A stretch of DNA of 64,000 bases from Paraburkholderia phosphatilytica. Lineage in GTDB: Bacteria > Pseudomonadota > Gammaproteobacteria > Burkholderiales > Burkholderiaceae. The stretch covers positions 175,711 through 239,710 of the forward strand of contig NZ_QQOA01000010.1 of the NCBI RefSeq assembly GCF_003443895.1, in the 5' to 3' direction. The notes beneath the pieces were generated by a model that saw only the letters and a program-made list of their open reading frames with translations, was not told the origin of the DNA and made no database searches. Below are positions 43,677 through 53,281 of this stretch, in pieces (the stretch's first letter is position 1; the number at the start of each line of letters is the position of its first letter). A program made the translations under genes and the position numbers.

Positions 43677-45113
43677 ATGCATCGCGCCACCAAGATTGTC
43701 GCTACTGTCGGACCCGCTTCCAGCACGCAGGAGACCCTGCTGCAGATGATCGAGGCTGGGCTCGACGTGGTGCGCCTCAATTTCTCCCACGGCACCGCCG
43801 ACGACCACCGTCAGCGCGCCGAGTTCGTGCGCGAGGCAGCGCGTCAGGCGGGCCGCGAAGTCGGCATCATGGCCGACCTGCAAGGCCCGAAGATCCGCGT
43901 CGGCAAGTTCGAGAACGGCAAGGTCACCCTGACCGTGGGCGACGCGTTCATCCTCGACGCCGACTGCGAGCTCGGCAACCAGGAGCGTGTCGGTCTCGAC
44001 TACAAGGACCTGCCGCGCGACCTGAAGCCGAACGACGTGTTGCTGCTCAACGACGGCCTGATCGTGCTGACCGTGAACCGCGTGCTCGGCAACGAGATCC
44101 ACACCACGGTGAAGGTGGGCGGCGACCTGTCGAACAACAAGGGCATCAACCGCCAGGGCGGCGGCCTGACGGCGCCCGCGCTCACTGCGAAAGACATGGA
44201 AGATATCCGCACGGCGATGTCGCTCGGCGCGGACTACGTCGCGGTGTCGTTCCCGAAGAACGCAACGGACATGGAAATGGCGCGCCAGCTCGCGAATATC
44301 GCGGGTGCGCCGTACGGCATCAAGCCGAAGATGATCGCGAAGATCGAGCGCGCGGAGGCGATTCCGGCGCTGCAGGGCATTCTCGACGCGTCGGACGGCA
44401 TCATGGTCGCGCGCGGCGATCTGGCCGTGGAAGTGGGCAACGCGGCGGTGCCCGCGCTGCAGAAGCGCATGATCCGGATGGCGCGCGAGTCGAACAAGTT
44501 TGTGATCACCGCGACGCAGATGATGGAGTCGATGATCCACGCGCCGGTGCCGACCCGCGCCGAAGTGTCGGACGTCGCGAACGCGGTGCTGGACGGCACG
44601 GACGCGGTGATGCTGTCGGCGGAATCGGCGGCGGGCAAGTATCCGGTGCAGACCATCGAGACGATGGCCGCGATCTGCGTCGAAGCGGAGAAGTCCGAAT
44701 CGTCGGAGCTTGACAAGGATTTCCTCGACCGTACGTTCACGCGTATCGATCAGTCGATCGCGATGGGCGCGCTCTTCACCGCGTTCCATCTGGGCGCGAA
44801 GGCGATCGTCGCGCTGACGGAATCGGGTTCCACCGCGCTGTGGATGTCGCGGCACTGGACCCACGTGCCGATCTTCGCGCTGACGCCGCGTACCGGCAGC
44901 GAGCGCGCGATGCAGATCTACCGCAACGTCACGGCGCTGCATCTCGATACGATCAACGACCGCGACGTGGCGCTCCAGCAGGCGCTCGAAGTGGTGGTCA
45001 GCAAGGGCTACGCGGCGCGCGGCGACATGGTCGTGCTGACGGTCGGCGAGCCGATGGGCCAGGCGGGCGGCACCAACACGCTGAAGATCGTGCGGGTCGG
45101 CGAGCCCGTTTGA
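43677..45113 (+). CDS. pyk: Pyruvate kinase
   Basis: A 478-residue pyruvate kinase that converts phosphoenolpyruvate and ADP to pyruvate and ATP. The opening is MHRATKIVATVGPASS, followed by GLDVVRLNFSHG, the signature region MIAKIERAEAIPALQGILDASDGIMVARGDLAVE, and ITATQMMESMI. ATG 43677 has AGGAG with a 4-base spacer and gives the usual length. The same frame is open back to ATG 43263, next to the pgk stop, which would add 138 low-complexity residues. Confidence 0.97.
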   Translation: MHRATKIVATVGPASSTQETLLQMIEAGLDVVRLNFSHGTADDHRQRAEFVREAARQAGREVGIMADLQGPKIRVGKFENGKVTLTVGDAFILDADCELGNQERVGLDYKDLPRDLKPNDVLLLNDGLIVLTVNRVLGNEIHTTVKVGGDLSNNKGINRQGGGLTAPALTAKDMEDIRTAMSLGADYVAVSFPKNATDMEMARQLANIAGAPYGIKPKMIAKIERAEAIPALQGILDASDGIMVARGDLAVEVGNAAVPALQKRMIRMARESNKFVITATQMMESMIHAPVPTRAEVSDVANAVLDGTDAVMLSAESAAGKYPVQTIETMAAICVEAEKSESSELDKDFLDRTFTRIDQSIAMGALFTAFHLGAKAIVALTESGSTALWMSRHWTHVPIFALTPRTGSERAMQIYRNVTALHLDTINDRDVALQQALEVVVSKGYAARGDMVVLTVGEPMGQAGGTNTLKIVRVGEPV

Positions 45114-45192
45114 TGCGACTGCGGCGGCCGGTCCGCCGCTGCAAAACCTGAAGTAACCGACGTACCCGAAGTACCTGAAACACCCACCGTAC

Positions 45193-45228
45193 CGCGCCGC
45201 TTCCGGCTCATGATCCGGAAGCGGCGCG
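45193..45228. repeat. 14-bp perfect inverted repeat between pyk and fba
   Basis: CGCGCCGCTTCCGG (45193-45206) pairs with CCGGAAGCGGCGCG (45215-45228) around an 8-base loop. It is very stable, but no T tract follows on either strand, so it is not a normal intrinsic terminator. It may stabilise the pyk 3' end. Confidence 0.7.
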
Positions 45229-45398
45229 TACCTCGCGATCCCGAAGTCGCACCTTCCTCTGAGAGGCAGCGCACGGTGTTCAACCGGATGCGCGGGGGAC
45301 GGTTTGCCGCTTCGCGATAGAATCGCGCCCAACTAAAAGATTCTGCCGAAGAGCACTTGCCGCAGAGCACAGGATTCGTGTCAATCTAGGAGTTACAC

Positions 45399-46463
45399 AT
45401 GCCTCTCGTATCAATGCGTCAGCTGCTGGACCATGCCGCCGAAAACGGCTACGGTCTGCCGGCCTTCAACGTGAACAACCTGGAGCAGGTGCAGGCGATC
45501 ATGGAAGCCGCGGACAAGGTCGGTGCGCCGGTCATCATGCAGGCCTCAGCGGGTGCGCGCAAATATGCCGGCGAAGCGTTCCTGCGTCACCTGATCGAAG
45601 CGGCGGTCGAAGCGTATCCGCACATTCCGGTCGTGATGCACCAGGACCACGGGCAGTCGCCGGCGGTCTGCATGGCGGCGATCCGTAGCGGCTTCACGAG
45701 CGTGATGATGGACGGCTCGCTCGAAGCGGACGGCAAGACGGTCGCCTCGTATGAGTACAACGTCGACGTGTCGAAGAAGGTCGTCGACCTCGCGCATTCG
45801 ATCGGCGTGACGGTGGAAGCCGAACTGGGCGTGCTCGGCTCGCTCGAAACGATGAAGGGCGACAAGGAAGACGGCCACGGCGCCGACGGCACGATGACGC
45901 GCGAGCAGCTGCTCACCGACGTCGAGCAGGCCGCGGACTTCGTGAAGCTCACGCAGTGCGACGCGCTCGCGATCGCGATCGGCACGTCGCACGGCGCGTA
46001 CAAGTTCTCGAAGAAGCCGACGGGCGACATCCTGTCGATCCAGCGCATCCGCGAGATCCACGAACGCATTCCGAACACGCACCTGGTGATGCACGGGTCG
46101 TCTTCGGTGCCGCAGGAGCTGCTGGCGGAAATCCGCGAGTTCGGCGGCGACATGAAGGAAACCTACGGCGTGCCGGTCGAGGAAATCCAGATCGGCATCC
46201 GCCATGGCGTGCGCAAGATCAACATCGACACCGATCTGCGTCTCGCGATCACCGGCGCGATCCGCCGTTACATGGCGCAGAACCCGTCGAAGTTCGATCC
46301 GCGCGACTACCTGAAGCCCGCGCGCGAAGCGACGAAGCAGGTGTGCATGGACCGCTATCTCGCGTTCGGCGCAGAGGGCCAGGCGGGCCGGATCAAGCCC
46401 GTCGCGCTCGAAAAGATGGCCGAGAAGTACAAGTCGGGCGAACTCACTCAGGTCGTCCGCTAA
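45399..46463 (+). CDS. fba: Class II fructose-bisphosphate aldolase
   Basis: A 354-residue zinc aldolase that interconverts fructose-1,6-bisphosphate with dihydroxyacetone phosphate and glyceraldehyde-3-phosphate; in autotrophs it also serves the Calvin cycle. [34 protein letters not shown] (zinc ligand His), [26 protein letters not shown] and HGSSSVP are class II marks. AGGAG precedes ATG. The product resembles the CbbA-type long class II enzymes. A terminator follows at 46542. Confidence 0.97.
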   Translation: MPLVSMRQLLDHAAENGYGLPAFNVNNLEQVQAIMEAADKVGAPVIMQASAGARKYAGEAFLRHLIEAAVEAYPHIPVVMHQDHGQSPAVCMAAIRSGFTSVMMDGSLEADGKTVASYEYNVDVSKKVVDLAHSIGVTVEAELGVLGSLETMKGDKEDGHGADGTMTREQLLTDVEQAADFVKLTQCDALAIAIGTSHGAYKFSKKPTGDILSIQRIREIHERIPNTHLVMHGSSSVPQELLAEIREFGGDMKETYGVPVEEIQIGIRHGVRKINIDTDLRLAITGAIRRYMAQNPSKFDPRDYLKPAREATKQVCMDRYLAFGAEGQAGRIKPVALEKMAEKYKSGELTQVVR

Positions 46464-46541
46464 AATAGAGGCTTCGCGGCCCGGAAATGTCCGCCGGAGG
46501 TTCGGAACGGACGGCCGGGCTGGCGCGGCATCGCAGTGCAT

Positions 46542-46573
46542 GCCGTTCCCGCTTCACCGGGGAACGGCTTTTG
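46542..46573 (+). terminator. Rho-independent terminator after fba
   Basis: GCCGTTCCC (46542-46550) pairs with GGGAACGGC (46560-46568), a 9-bp stem with 9-base loop, followed by TTTTGCCTTTT. Confidence 0.8.
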
Positions 46574-46670
46574 CCTTTTCTTCACCGTTCCGCGCGGTCA
46601 ATCGCGGAGATCCGCTGCTGCTTTCCCTGTCCCCGGTCAGTCCGCTGGCCCCTATTTGCGAACGACGACG

Positions 46671-47561
46671 ATGTCTACCCTTTACGAATCCACGCTCCGC
46701 TCGCTGCCGCTGTTGGGTCGCGGCAAGGTCCGCGACAACTACGCGGTCGGCAACGATCAACTGCTGATCGTCACCACCGACCGTCTGTCGGCGTTCGACG
46801 TCATCATGGGCGAGCCGATTCCCGCGAAGGGCCGCGTGCTGAACGCGATGGCGAACTTCTGGTTCGAGAAGCTCGGCCACATCGTGCCGAACCACCTGAC
46901 GGGCGTCGCGCCCGAATCCGTGGTGGCGCCGGACGAAGTAGAGCAGGTGAAGGGCCGCGGCGTGGTCGTGAAGCGTCTCGAGCCGATCCTCGTCGAAGCG
47001 GTGGTGCGCGGCTATCTGGCAGGCAGCGGCTGGAAGGAATATCAAACCTCGGGCGGCGTGTGCGGCGTGCAGTTGCCGGAAGGCCTGCAGAACGCGCAGA
47101 AGCTGCCGGAGCCGATCTTCACGCCGGCCGCGAAAGCGGAATTCGGTCACCACGACGAAAACATCACGTACGACGAGATGGAGCGCCGCATCGGCACCGA
47201 ACTGTCGGCCACGATCCGCGACATCTCGATCAAGCTGTACAAGGAAGCGGCCGAATACGCGGCCACCCGCGGCATCATCATCGCGGACACGAAGTTCGAG
47301 TTCGGGCTCGACAACCACGGCAAGCTGTACCTGATGGACGAAGCGCTTACGGCGGATTCGTCGCGCTTCTGGCCGGCGGATCAATACCAGGTGGGCACCA
47401 ACCCGCCGTCGTTCGACAAGCAGTTCGTGCGCGACTGGCTCGAAACGCAGGACTGGAAGAAGGAACCGCCGGCGCCGAAGCTGCCCGACGACGTGGTCGA
47501 GAAGACGTCGCTGAAGTATCAGGAGGCGCTCGAGCGCCTGACCGGCCAGAAGCTCGCCTGA
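46671..47561 (+). CDS. purC: SAICAR synthase (PurC)
   Basis: A 296-residue phosphoribosylaminoimidazole-succinocarboxamide synthase in de novo purine synthesis; it couples CAIR and aspartate with [46 protein letters not shown] is the family opening, [18 protein letters not shown] and [11 protein letters not shown] the other marks. ATG 46671 was chosen; the longer frame includes the fba terminator. purE follows 35 bp on. Confidence 0.97.
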   Translation: MSTLYESTLRSLPLLGRGKVRDNYAVGNDQLLIVTTDRLSAFDVIMGEPIPAKGRVLNAMANFWFEKLGHIVPNHLTGVAPESVVAPDEVEQVKGRGVVVKRLEPILVEAVVRGYLAGSGWKEYQTSGGVCGVQLPEGLQNAQKLPEPIFTPAAKAEFGHHDENITYDEMERRIGTELSATIRDISIKLYKEAAEYAATRGIIIADTKFEFGLDNHGKLYLMDEALTADSSRFWPADQYQVGTNPPSFDKQFVRDWLETQDWKKEPPAPKLPDDVVEKTSLKYQEALERLTGQKLA

Positions 47562-47596
47562 CCTCATCCACACGAAGCGCAAGGGAAGTCAGAACG

Positions 47597-48124
<528 letters not shown>

Positions 48125-48213
48125 GCGGCGGCCTCGTTTTCGCCAGGTAGCCTCACTCATCCGCTCCACTCAACCGGCACGCGCGTGCGTGCCGGTTTCG
48201 ACCGACCACTGAG

Positions 48214-49410
48214 ATGAATTCAGACAACCATCCGGTTTCCCCCATTTTGCCCGGCGCGTGGCTCGGCATGGTCGGCGGCGGCCAGCTCGGCCGCATGTTC
48301 TGCTTCGCCGCCCAGTCGATGGGCTATCGCGTCGCGGTGCTCGATCCGGACGAAAACAGCCCGGCGGGCAGCGTCGCGGACCGCCATCTGCGCGCGCCGT
48401 ATGACGACGAAGCTGCGCTGACCGAGCTCGCGCGGCTGTGCGCGGCCGTGTCGACGGAGTTCGAGAACGTGCCGGCTGCGAGCCTCGATTTCATCGCGCG
48501 CACCACGTTCGTGAGCCCGGCCGGCCGCTGCGTCGCGATCGCGCAGGACCGTATCGCGGAGAAGCGTTTCATCGCGTCGTCGGGTGTGCCGGTTGCGCCG
48601 CACGTCGTGATCGAATCGTCCGATGCGCTCGCGAAGCTCGACGATGCCGCGCTCGCCGCGGTGCTGCCCGGCATCCTGAAGACCGCGCGCCTCGGCTACG
48701 ACGGCAAAGGCCAGATCCGCGTCGGCAACCCCGAGGAAGTGCGCGAAGCGCACGCGTCGCTCGGCGGCGTGCCGTGCGTGCTCGAAAAACGTCTGCCGCT
48801 GAAGTTCGAAGTCTCCGCGTTGATCTCCCGCGGCTTCAATGGCGCATCGGCGGTGTATCCGCTCGCGCAGAACACGCATCGCGACGGCGTGCTGTCGCAC
48901 ACCATCGTGCCGGCGCCGGACGCGAGCAGCGCGCTCGTCACGCGGGCGCAGCAGTCGGCGCTGCAGATCGCGGACAAGCTCGGCTATGTCGGCGTGCTGT
49001 GCGTCGAGTTCTTTGTGCTCGAAGACGGCTCGCTCGTCGCGAATGAAATGGCGCCGCGCCCGCACAACTCCGGTCACTACACGGTGGATGCGTGCGCGAC
49101 GAGCCAGTTCGAGCAGCAGGTCCGCGCGATGACCGCAATGCCGCTCGGCGACACGCGGCAGCACTCGGCGGCGGTGATGCTGAATATCCTCGGCGACGTG
49201 TGGTACCCGGACGGCGCGCGCGGCGCGACGAAAACGCCGCCGTGGCACGAAGTGGCCGCGATGCCGTCGGCGCACCTGCATCTGTACGGCAAGGAGGAAG
49301 CGCGTCCCGGCCGCAAGATGGGTCACGTGAACTTCACGGCCGCATCGCTCGACGAAGCCCGCACGGCCGCGCGCGACTGTGCGCGCCTCTTGCACATCAT
49401 CAAGAGCTGA
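48214..49410 (+). CDS. purK: N5-carboxyaminoimidazole ribonucleotide synthase
   Basis: A 398-residue ATP-grasp ligase that makes N5-CAIR from AIR, bicarbonate and [40 protein letters not shown] is the N-terminal domain, [17 protein letters not shown] and [19 protein letters not shown] are the ATP-grasp, and [18 protein letters not shown] the metal/phosphate loop. It forms the purC-purE-purK set with its neighbours; the tsaC gene follows after 13 bp. Confidence 0.97.
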   Translation: MNSDNHPVSPILPGAWLGMVGGGQLGRMFCFAAQSMGYRVAVLDPDENSPAGSVADRHLRAPYDDEAALTELARLCAAVSTEFENVPAASLDFIARTTFVSPAGRCVAIAQDRIAEKRFIASSGVPVAPHVVIESSDALAKLDDAALAAVLPGILKTARLGYDGKGQIRVGNPEEVREAHASLGGVPCVLEKRLPLKFEVSALISRGFNGASAVYPLAQNTHRDGVLSHTIVPAPDASSALVTRAQQSALQIADKLGYVGVLCVEFFVLEDGSLVANEMAPRPHNSGHYTVDACATSQFEQQVRAMTAMPLGDTRQHSAAVMLNILGDVWYPDGARGATKTPPWHEVAAMPSAHLHLYGKEEARPGRKMGHVNFTAASLDEARTAARDCARLLHIIKS

Positions 49411-49423
49411 GGCGAGCGCTGCG

Positions 49424-50470
49424 ATGCCGGATTCCAGCCAGCCCACCGATCCTCATGATCCGCACGGTGTGACACCCGCGCAGATCGAGCACGCCGCGGC
49501 GCTGCTCGATGCGGGCGAACTCGTCGCGTTCCCGACCGAGACCGTGTACGGCCTTGGCGGCGACGCCGAGAGCCCGGAGGCGATCGCGCGCATCTACGCG
49601 GCGAAGGGACGGCCGGCGAATCATCCGGTGATCGTGCATCTCGCGCCGCACGGCGATCCGCGCTACTGGGTGGCGGACCTGCCGCCCGCCGCGCAGAAAC
49701 TGATCGACGCATTCTGGCCAGGCCCGCTCACGCTGATCCTGAAACGCGCCGCGCATATTCCGGCGGCGGTTAGCGGCGGGCAGGATTCGGTCGGGCTGCG
49801 CTGCCCGTCGCATCCGGTCGCGCAGGCGCTGCTGTCCGCGTTCAGCGCGCGGCGCGGTGGCCATGGCGGCGTTGCGGCGCCATCGGCGAACCGCTTCGGT
49901 CATGTGAGTCCCACCACCGCGCAGCACGTGCGCGACGAGTTCGGCAGCGCGATTCACGTGCTGGATGGCGGCGCGTCGGACGTCGGGATCGAATCGACCA
50001 TTCTCGATCTGTCACGCGGGTTTCCGGCGCTGCTGCGCCCGGGCCGCGTGACGCCGCCCGACATCGCCAACGTGCTCGGCGAAGCGCCGCGTCTGCCCGA
50101 TGGCAGCGATGCGACCGCGCCGCGCGCGTCGGGCACGCTGAAGGCGCACTATGCGCCGCGCACGCCGCTCGCGCTGCTGCCGATGGAAGCGCTCGAGCCG
50201 CTGCTCGCCGCGAGTCCGAAAGACGAGCGGGTCGCGCTCGTCGCGCGTGCATCGCGGGTGGGTCGCTGGATGGCCGCGGAGAACGTGCATTTCGTCGCCG
50301 CGCCCGAGGATCCGGACGCGTATGCGCGCGAGCTGTACGGCTTTCTGCGTGCGCTCGACCGGGCGAACGTCACGCGCATCTTCGTCGAGAAGCTGCCCGA
50401 TACGATCGAATGGATCGCGGTGAACGACCGGCTCGGTCGCGCGGCCGCCGCGTTCGAAGCACAGGGATAG
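49424..50470 (+). CDS. L-threonylcarbamoyladenylate synthase (Sua5/TsaC)
   Basis: A 348-residue YrdC/Sua5-type enzyme that makes threonylcarbamoyl-AMP for the universal t6A37 tRNA modification. Residues 1-225 form the YrdC domain (LVAFPTETVYGLGGDAESPEAIARIYAAKGRP, GPLTLILKR, GLRCPSHPVAQALL, GGVAAPSANRFGHVSPT, STILDLSRGFPALLRPG). The rest is the Sua5 domain, so this is the long Sua5 form, not short TsaC. GAGGCGAG precedes ATG. It is probably co-transcribed with purK. Confidence 0.93.
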   Translation: MPDSSQPTDPHDPHGVTPAQIEHAAALLDAGELVAFPTETVYGLGGDAESPEAIARIYAAKGRPANHPVIVHLAPHGDPRYWVADLPPAAQKLIDAFWPGPLTLILKRAAHIPAAVSGGQDSVGLRCPSHPVAQALLSAFSARRGGHGGVAAPSANRFGHVSPTTAQHVRDEFGSAIHVLDGGASDVGIESTILDLSRGFPALLRPGRVTPPDIANVLGEAPRLPDGSDATAPRASGTLKAHYAPRTPLALLPMEALEPLLAASPKDERVALVARASRVGRWMAAENVHFVAAPEDPDAYARELYGFLRALDRANVTRIFVEKLPDTIEWIAVNDRLGRAAAAFEAQG

Positions 50471-50499
50471 ACGTTAGCGCGTCACTGTCTGTCTTCCGA

Positions 50500-50541
50500 T
50501 AAAAAAACACCCCACGTACCGTGAAGTACGTGGGGTGTTCT
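50500..50541 (-). terminator. Bidirectional terminator of GDSL gene and tsaC
   Basis: A 14-bp stem (50506-50519 with 50526-50539, ACACCCCACGTAC core) is flanked by seven A on the left, giving seven T after the hairpin on the minus strand, the tail of the leftward GDSL gene. On the plus strand, TTCTGCTTT follows, a weaker stop for tsaC. Confidence 0.9.
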
Positions 50542-50563
50542 GCTTTGCGTTGCGCTTTACGCG

Positions 50564-51898
50564 TTACGGCGCCTTGCCGATGCCCGCAGCGGCCAGTTGC
50601 GTCTCGACGTACGCGGCGAATTGCGCATGCAGCTCGGTGGTCGGGTGGACCAGATCCGCGAACATGTACGTGGTCGGCGCATTGGCCGCAACCAGCGTCT
50701 GCGCCGAGCAGAACAGCGAGCTGGCGAACTGCGCGCCGTATTCCGCCGGCGTCAGGCCGTTCAGCACCGCCGGGTTCGCCGTTGCGTAGGCGGTGGCGTT
50801 GGCCTGCATCTGCGTGAGGTTGCAGGCGGTCGCCGTGTTCGTCACCGAGAAGCCGAGGCTCGACGCGTTCGTGATCGTCGAGTCGAGCCACGAGAACGTG
50901 TCGACCGGAATCACCGTCTTCGCCGAGATCGACGTTGCCAGGCCCTGCAGCAGCGTCAGGTTGTACATCGCCGTGACGAGCGAGAGCGCCTGGTCGGGCG
51001 AGTTCGCCGCACCCGGCGTCGCGCTGACGCTCGCGTCGGCCGCGAGCGCGGCAGGCGTCTTGCCGATGTCGGGCACCGTGACGACGACCGTCTTCGGCGT
51101 GCCGGCAATCTTCGTGTTGACGAGCGTGGCGAGTTCCGTGGCCGCGCTCAGGATCGGCGTGATCGACGAGAAGCTGCTCGGGCTCGCCTGATAGAGCTCC
51201 AGCGCGATCGCGGCCGGCACGAGCGCCGCGGCCTGCGTAGCCGTGAAGCCCTGCGCTTCGAGCGTCGCGATCGTGCTGGCCTGAACCGACGGCGTGGCGA
51301 CGAGCGTCGAGAACGACGTGCCCGCGAGCGCCGTGCCGAACGACGTCAGACCCGCGCCGCTCGAATCCAGCAGTGCGAGGATTTCATTTGCGCCGCCCTC
51401 GACGAGCACGATCTGATTCGCATTGAAGCTGCTGTGCTGCTGCAGATATTCGGTGATCTGCCAGCTGACCGGCTGCTCGCTGGCACCCGCGATCACCGCG
51501 CTGGTGTTGCTCACGCCGCCGGTGTAGACCATCGCGCCGCCCTGCGCGTAGTCGAGGCCGCCCGTCGCGGAAAGCGCGAGGCCGAAGCCGCCTTCGAAAG
51601 CCGGCGTCAGCGAATTGCCGAAGTATTCGGACACCTTCTGCGTCCAGACTTCGCCCGGGTTGGTCGTGAAGCGGCCGCCGCCGAAGTCCGCTTGAATGGT
51701 CGGCGAATACGTGCCCGCGTCGGACAGGCTGGTGCCGAAGGACACCACCTGCATGTTGACGCCGGCAGCCGGCGTGCTGCTCGAATTGTTGCTGCTGCTG
51801 CCTCCCCCGCAGCCGGCGACGAGCGCGATCGCCGCGCACGCAATGGCCGTCTGCGCGAACCGCACAATGCCGCGATGTGGGTGCTGTACGTGTTTCAT
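50564..51898 (-). CDS. GDSL/SGNH-family lipoprotein esterase
   Basis: A 444-residue putative lipoprotein. Signal peptide type II ends ALVAGC with lipidated C30, then a Ser/Asn-rich linker. The SGNH blocks are FGTSLSDAG (nucleophile Ser57), a GGANE region (block III) and DLVHPT near the C-terminus (catalytic Asp-His). The domain is alpha/beta with long Ala-rich helices. It probably acts on acyl esters at the outer membrane or in the periplasm; no autotransporter barrel is seen. AGGAGA with a 9-base spacer supports the start. Confidence 0.88.
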   Translation of the reverse strand: MKHVQHPHRGIVRFAQTAIACAAIALVAGCGGGSSSNNSSSTPAAGVNMQVVSFGTSLSDAGTYSPTIQADFGGGRFTTNPGEVWTQKVSEYFGNSLTPAFEGGFGLALSATGGLDYAQGGAMVYTGGVSNTSAVIAGASEQPVSWQITEYLQQHSSFNANQIVLVEGGANEILALLDSSGAGLTSFGTALAGTSFSTLVATPSVQASTIATLEAQGFTATQAAALVPAAIALELYQASPSSFSSITPILSAATELATLVNTKIAGTPKTVVVTVPDIGKTPAALAADASVSATPGAANSPDQALSLVTAMYNLTLLQGLATSISAKTVIPVDTFSWLDSTITNASSLGFSVTNTATACNLTQMQANATAYATANPAVLNGLTPAEYGAQFASSLFCSAQTLVAANAPTTYMFADLVHPTTELHAQFAAYVETQLAAAGIGKAP

Positions 51899-52008
51899 GT
51901 TGACTTCATCTCCTCGTATGTGGCTTGTGTGCCGTTTGTTGCAGGCAGTGCCCGCCGTTTTTCCGGCGTGACGACAGCTTACAGAAACTTCCCTGGCTTG
52001 CGCGACGT

Positions 52009-52899
52009 TTAAAACACCTTCGGCTGTCGCGTCTGTTGTTTTTTATGCGCGGCGTGGTAACCGACTGCCCACTCCGGTGGCCCGAACAGCGCCGCCACGC
52101 GGTTTTGCCAACCTTTCACGCGCGCGGCATCCGTCAGCATCGCGTGCCATTCGTGAAAGGTCGCCTTCAGCGGGTTGTACGTTTGAATCTGTTCGACGAT
52201 CCCGTACACCGGCGGGTCGCGCGGGTCTTCGTCGACGTAGCTGCCGAACAGGCGATCCCAGATCACCAGTACGCCTGCGTAATTGCGGTCGATATAGCGG
52301 TCGTTGCGCGCGTGATGCACGCGATGGATCGACGGCGTGTTGAGCACGTACTCGAGCCAGCCGAGCCGGCCGATTGCCTGCGTATGCACAAAGAACTGGA
52401 ACGCGAGGTTGATCAGCACGATCGCGACGATCTGATGCGGCGGAAAGCCGAACAGCGCGAGCGGCGTCCAGAACACCCACATGCCGGCGACCGGATACAT
52501 CAGGCTCTGCCGGAACGCGGTGGAGAAGTTCATCCGCTGCGACGAGTGATGCACGACGTGCGCGGCCCATAGCCAGCGCACGCGATGACTCGCGCGATGA
52601 AACACGTAGTAGAGGAAGTCCTGCGCAATGAACAGGACGGCGAACGAAAGCCAGCCGTCACGCCATGTGAAGACACGGTAGTGGTCGTACACGTACGCAT
52701 AGACCGGCAGCACGAAGAACCATGCGAGCTTGTCCGCGCCCTGGTGCATCAGCGCGAGCGCGGCGTTGCAGAGCGTGTCGCGCCAGCTGTAGAGATGCGC
52801 GTCGGGACGCGTGCGATACAGATGCCACGCTTCCCAGCCGATGCACGCGAGAAAGACCGGCGCCATGGCGAGCAGCAGCAATTCTGCATCGAACTGCAT
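52009..52899 (-). CDS. Sterol desaturase/fatty acid hydroxylase family protein
   Basis: A 296-residue integral membrane di-iron enzyme. The histidine boxes are HRASH, HVVHHS and HRVHHAR, in the order HX3-4H, HX2-3HH, HX2-3HH of the family. About four to five membrane helices surround them (HHHs near residues 101-205). It should hydroxylate or desaturate a lipid, possibly ornithine lipid, fatty acid or hopanoid, but the substrate is unknown. Very strong AGGAGG precedes the ATG at 52899. Leftward, it lies 110 bp upstream of the GDSL gene. Confidence 0.9.
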   Translation of the reverse strand: MQFDAELLLLAMAPVFLACIGWEAWHLYRTRPDAHLYSWRDTLCNAALALMHQGADKLAWFFVLPVYAYVYDHYRVFTWRDGWLSFAVLFIAQDFLYYVFHRASHRVRWLWAAHVVHHSSQRMNFSTAFRQSLMYPVAGMWVFWTPLALFGFPPHQIVAIVLINLAFQFFVHTQAIGRLGWLEYVLNTPSIHRVHHARNDRYIDRNYAGVLVIWDRLFGSYVDEDPRDPPVYGIVEQIQTYNPLKATFHEWHAMLTDAARVKGWQNRVAALFGPPEWAVGYHAAHKKQQTRQPKVF

Positions 52900-53241
52900 G
52901 AGGGTCTTCCTCCTGATGTCCCGTGCCGTCGCGCGCTGCGACGGCGGCTGTTGTACTTGTCGATGCGCTGATAGTTCGAAGTGCGGACGAGGTAGGAGCG
53001 GCTCCGTTCGAAGGAGCCTGCCTGGCGCGTTGCATGTCCAGAGACATGACTTCCATGCAGTGATGAAGGAACACCATCGAGGAACGACATCGGCACACGT
53101 CGTTCTTCATCTTCGCTGCAGCATGGTCCGCGCCCGCCGCACTGCACGCAAGCGTACACGTTTAGCGCGGTGGCGCGGGGTGGCTTCGCTAGAAGAAATA
53201 CTCAGTGGTTTCAGCGCTTATGCGGGTTTTTCCGGGAGCAA
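52900..53241. other. 342-bp intergenic region upstream of the hydroxylase
   Basis: It lies between dacB and the hydroxylase gene, both leftward, so it should contain the hydroxylase promoter. A 7-bp inverted repeat GAACGAC/GTCGTTC (53082-53105) is visible. The right end carries the first unit of the dacB 40-bp duplication. No coding frame is supported. Confidence 0.5.
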
Positions 53242-53281
53242 TCAGTGGCCTTCGCGCTTATGCGGGTTTTTCCTGAGCCGC
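53202..53281. repeat. Two 40-bp tandem units at the 3' end of dacB
   Basis: Both units begin TCAGTGG (53202 and 53242) and share GCGCTTATGCGGGTTTTTCC. The second unit encodes the last codons and stop of dacB; the first lies just past the stop. About 28 of the first 32 positions match. Confidence 0.75.

Noticed and set aside
42056..45332. Long leftward open frames opposite pgk, pyk (about 579 and 601 codons)
   Set aside because: Mirror frames of strongly coding glycolytic genes. They lack motifs, ribosome sites and normal amino acid composition.
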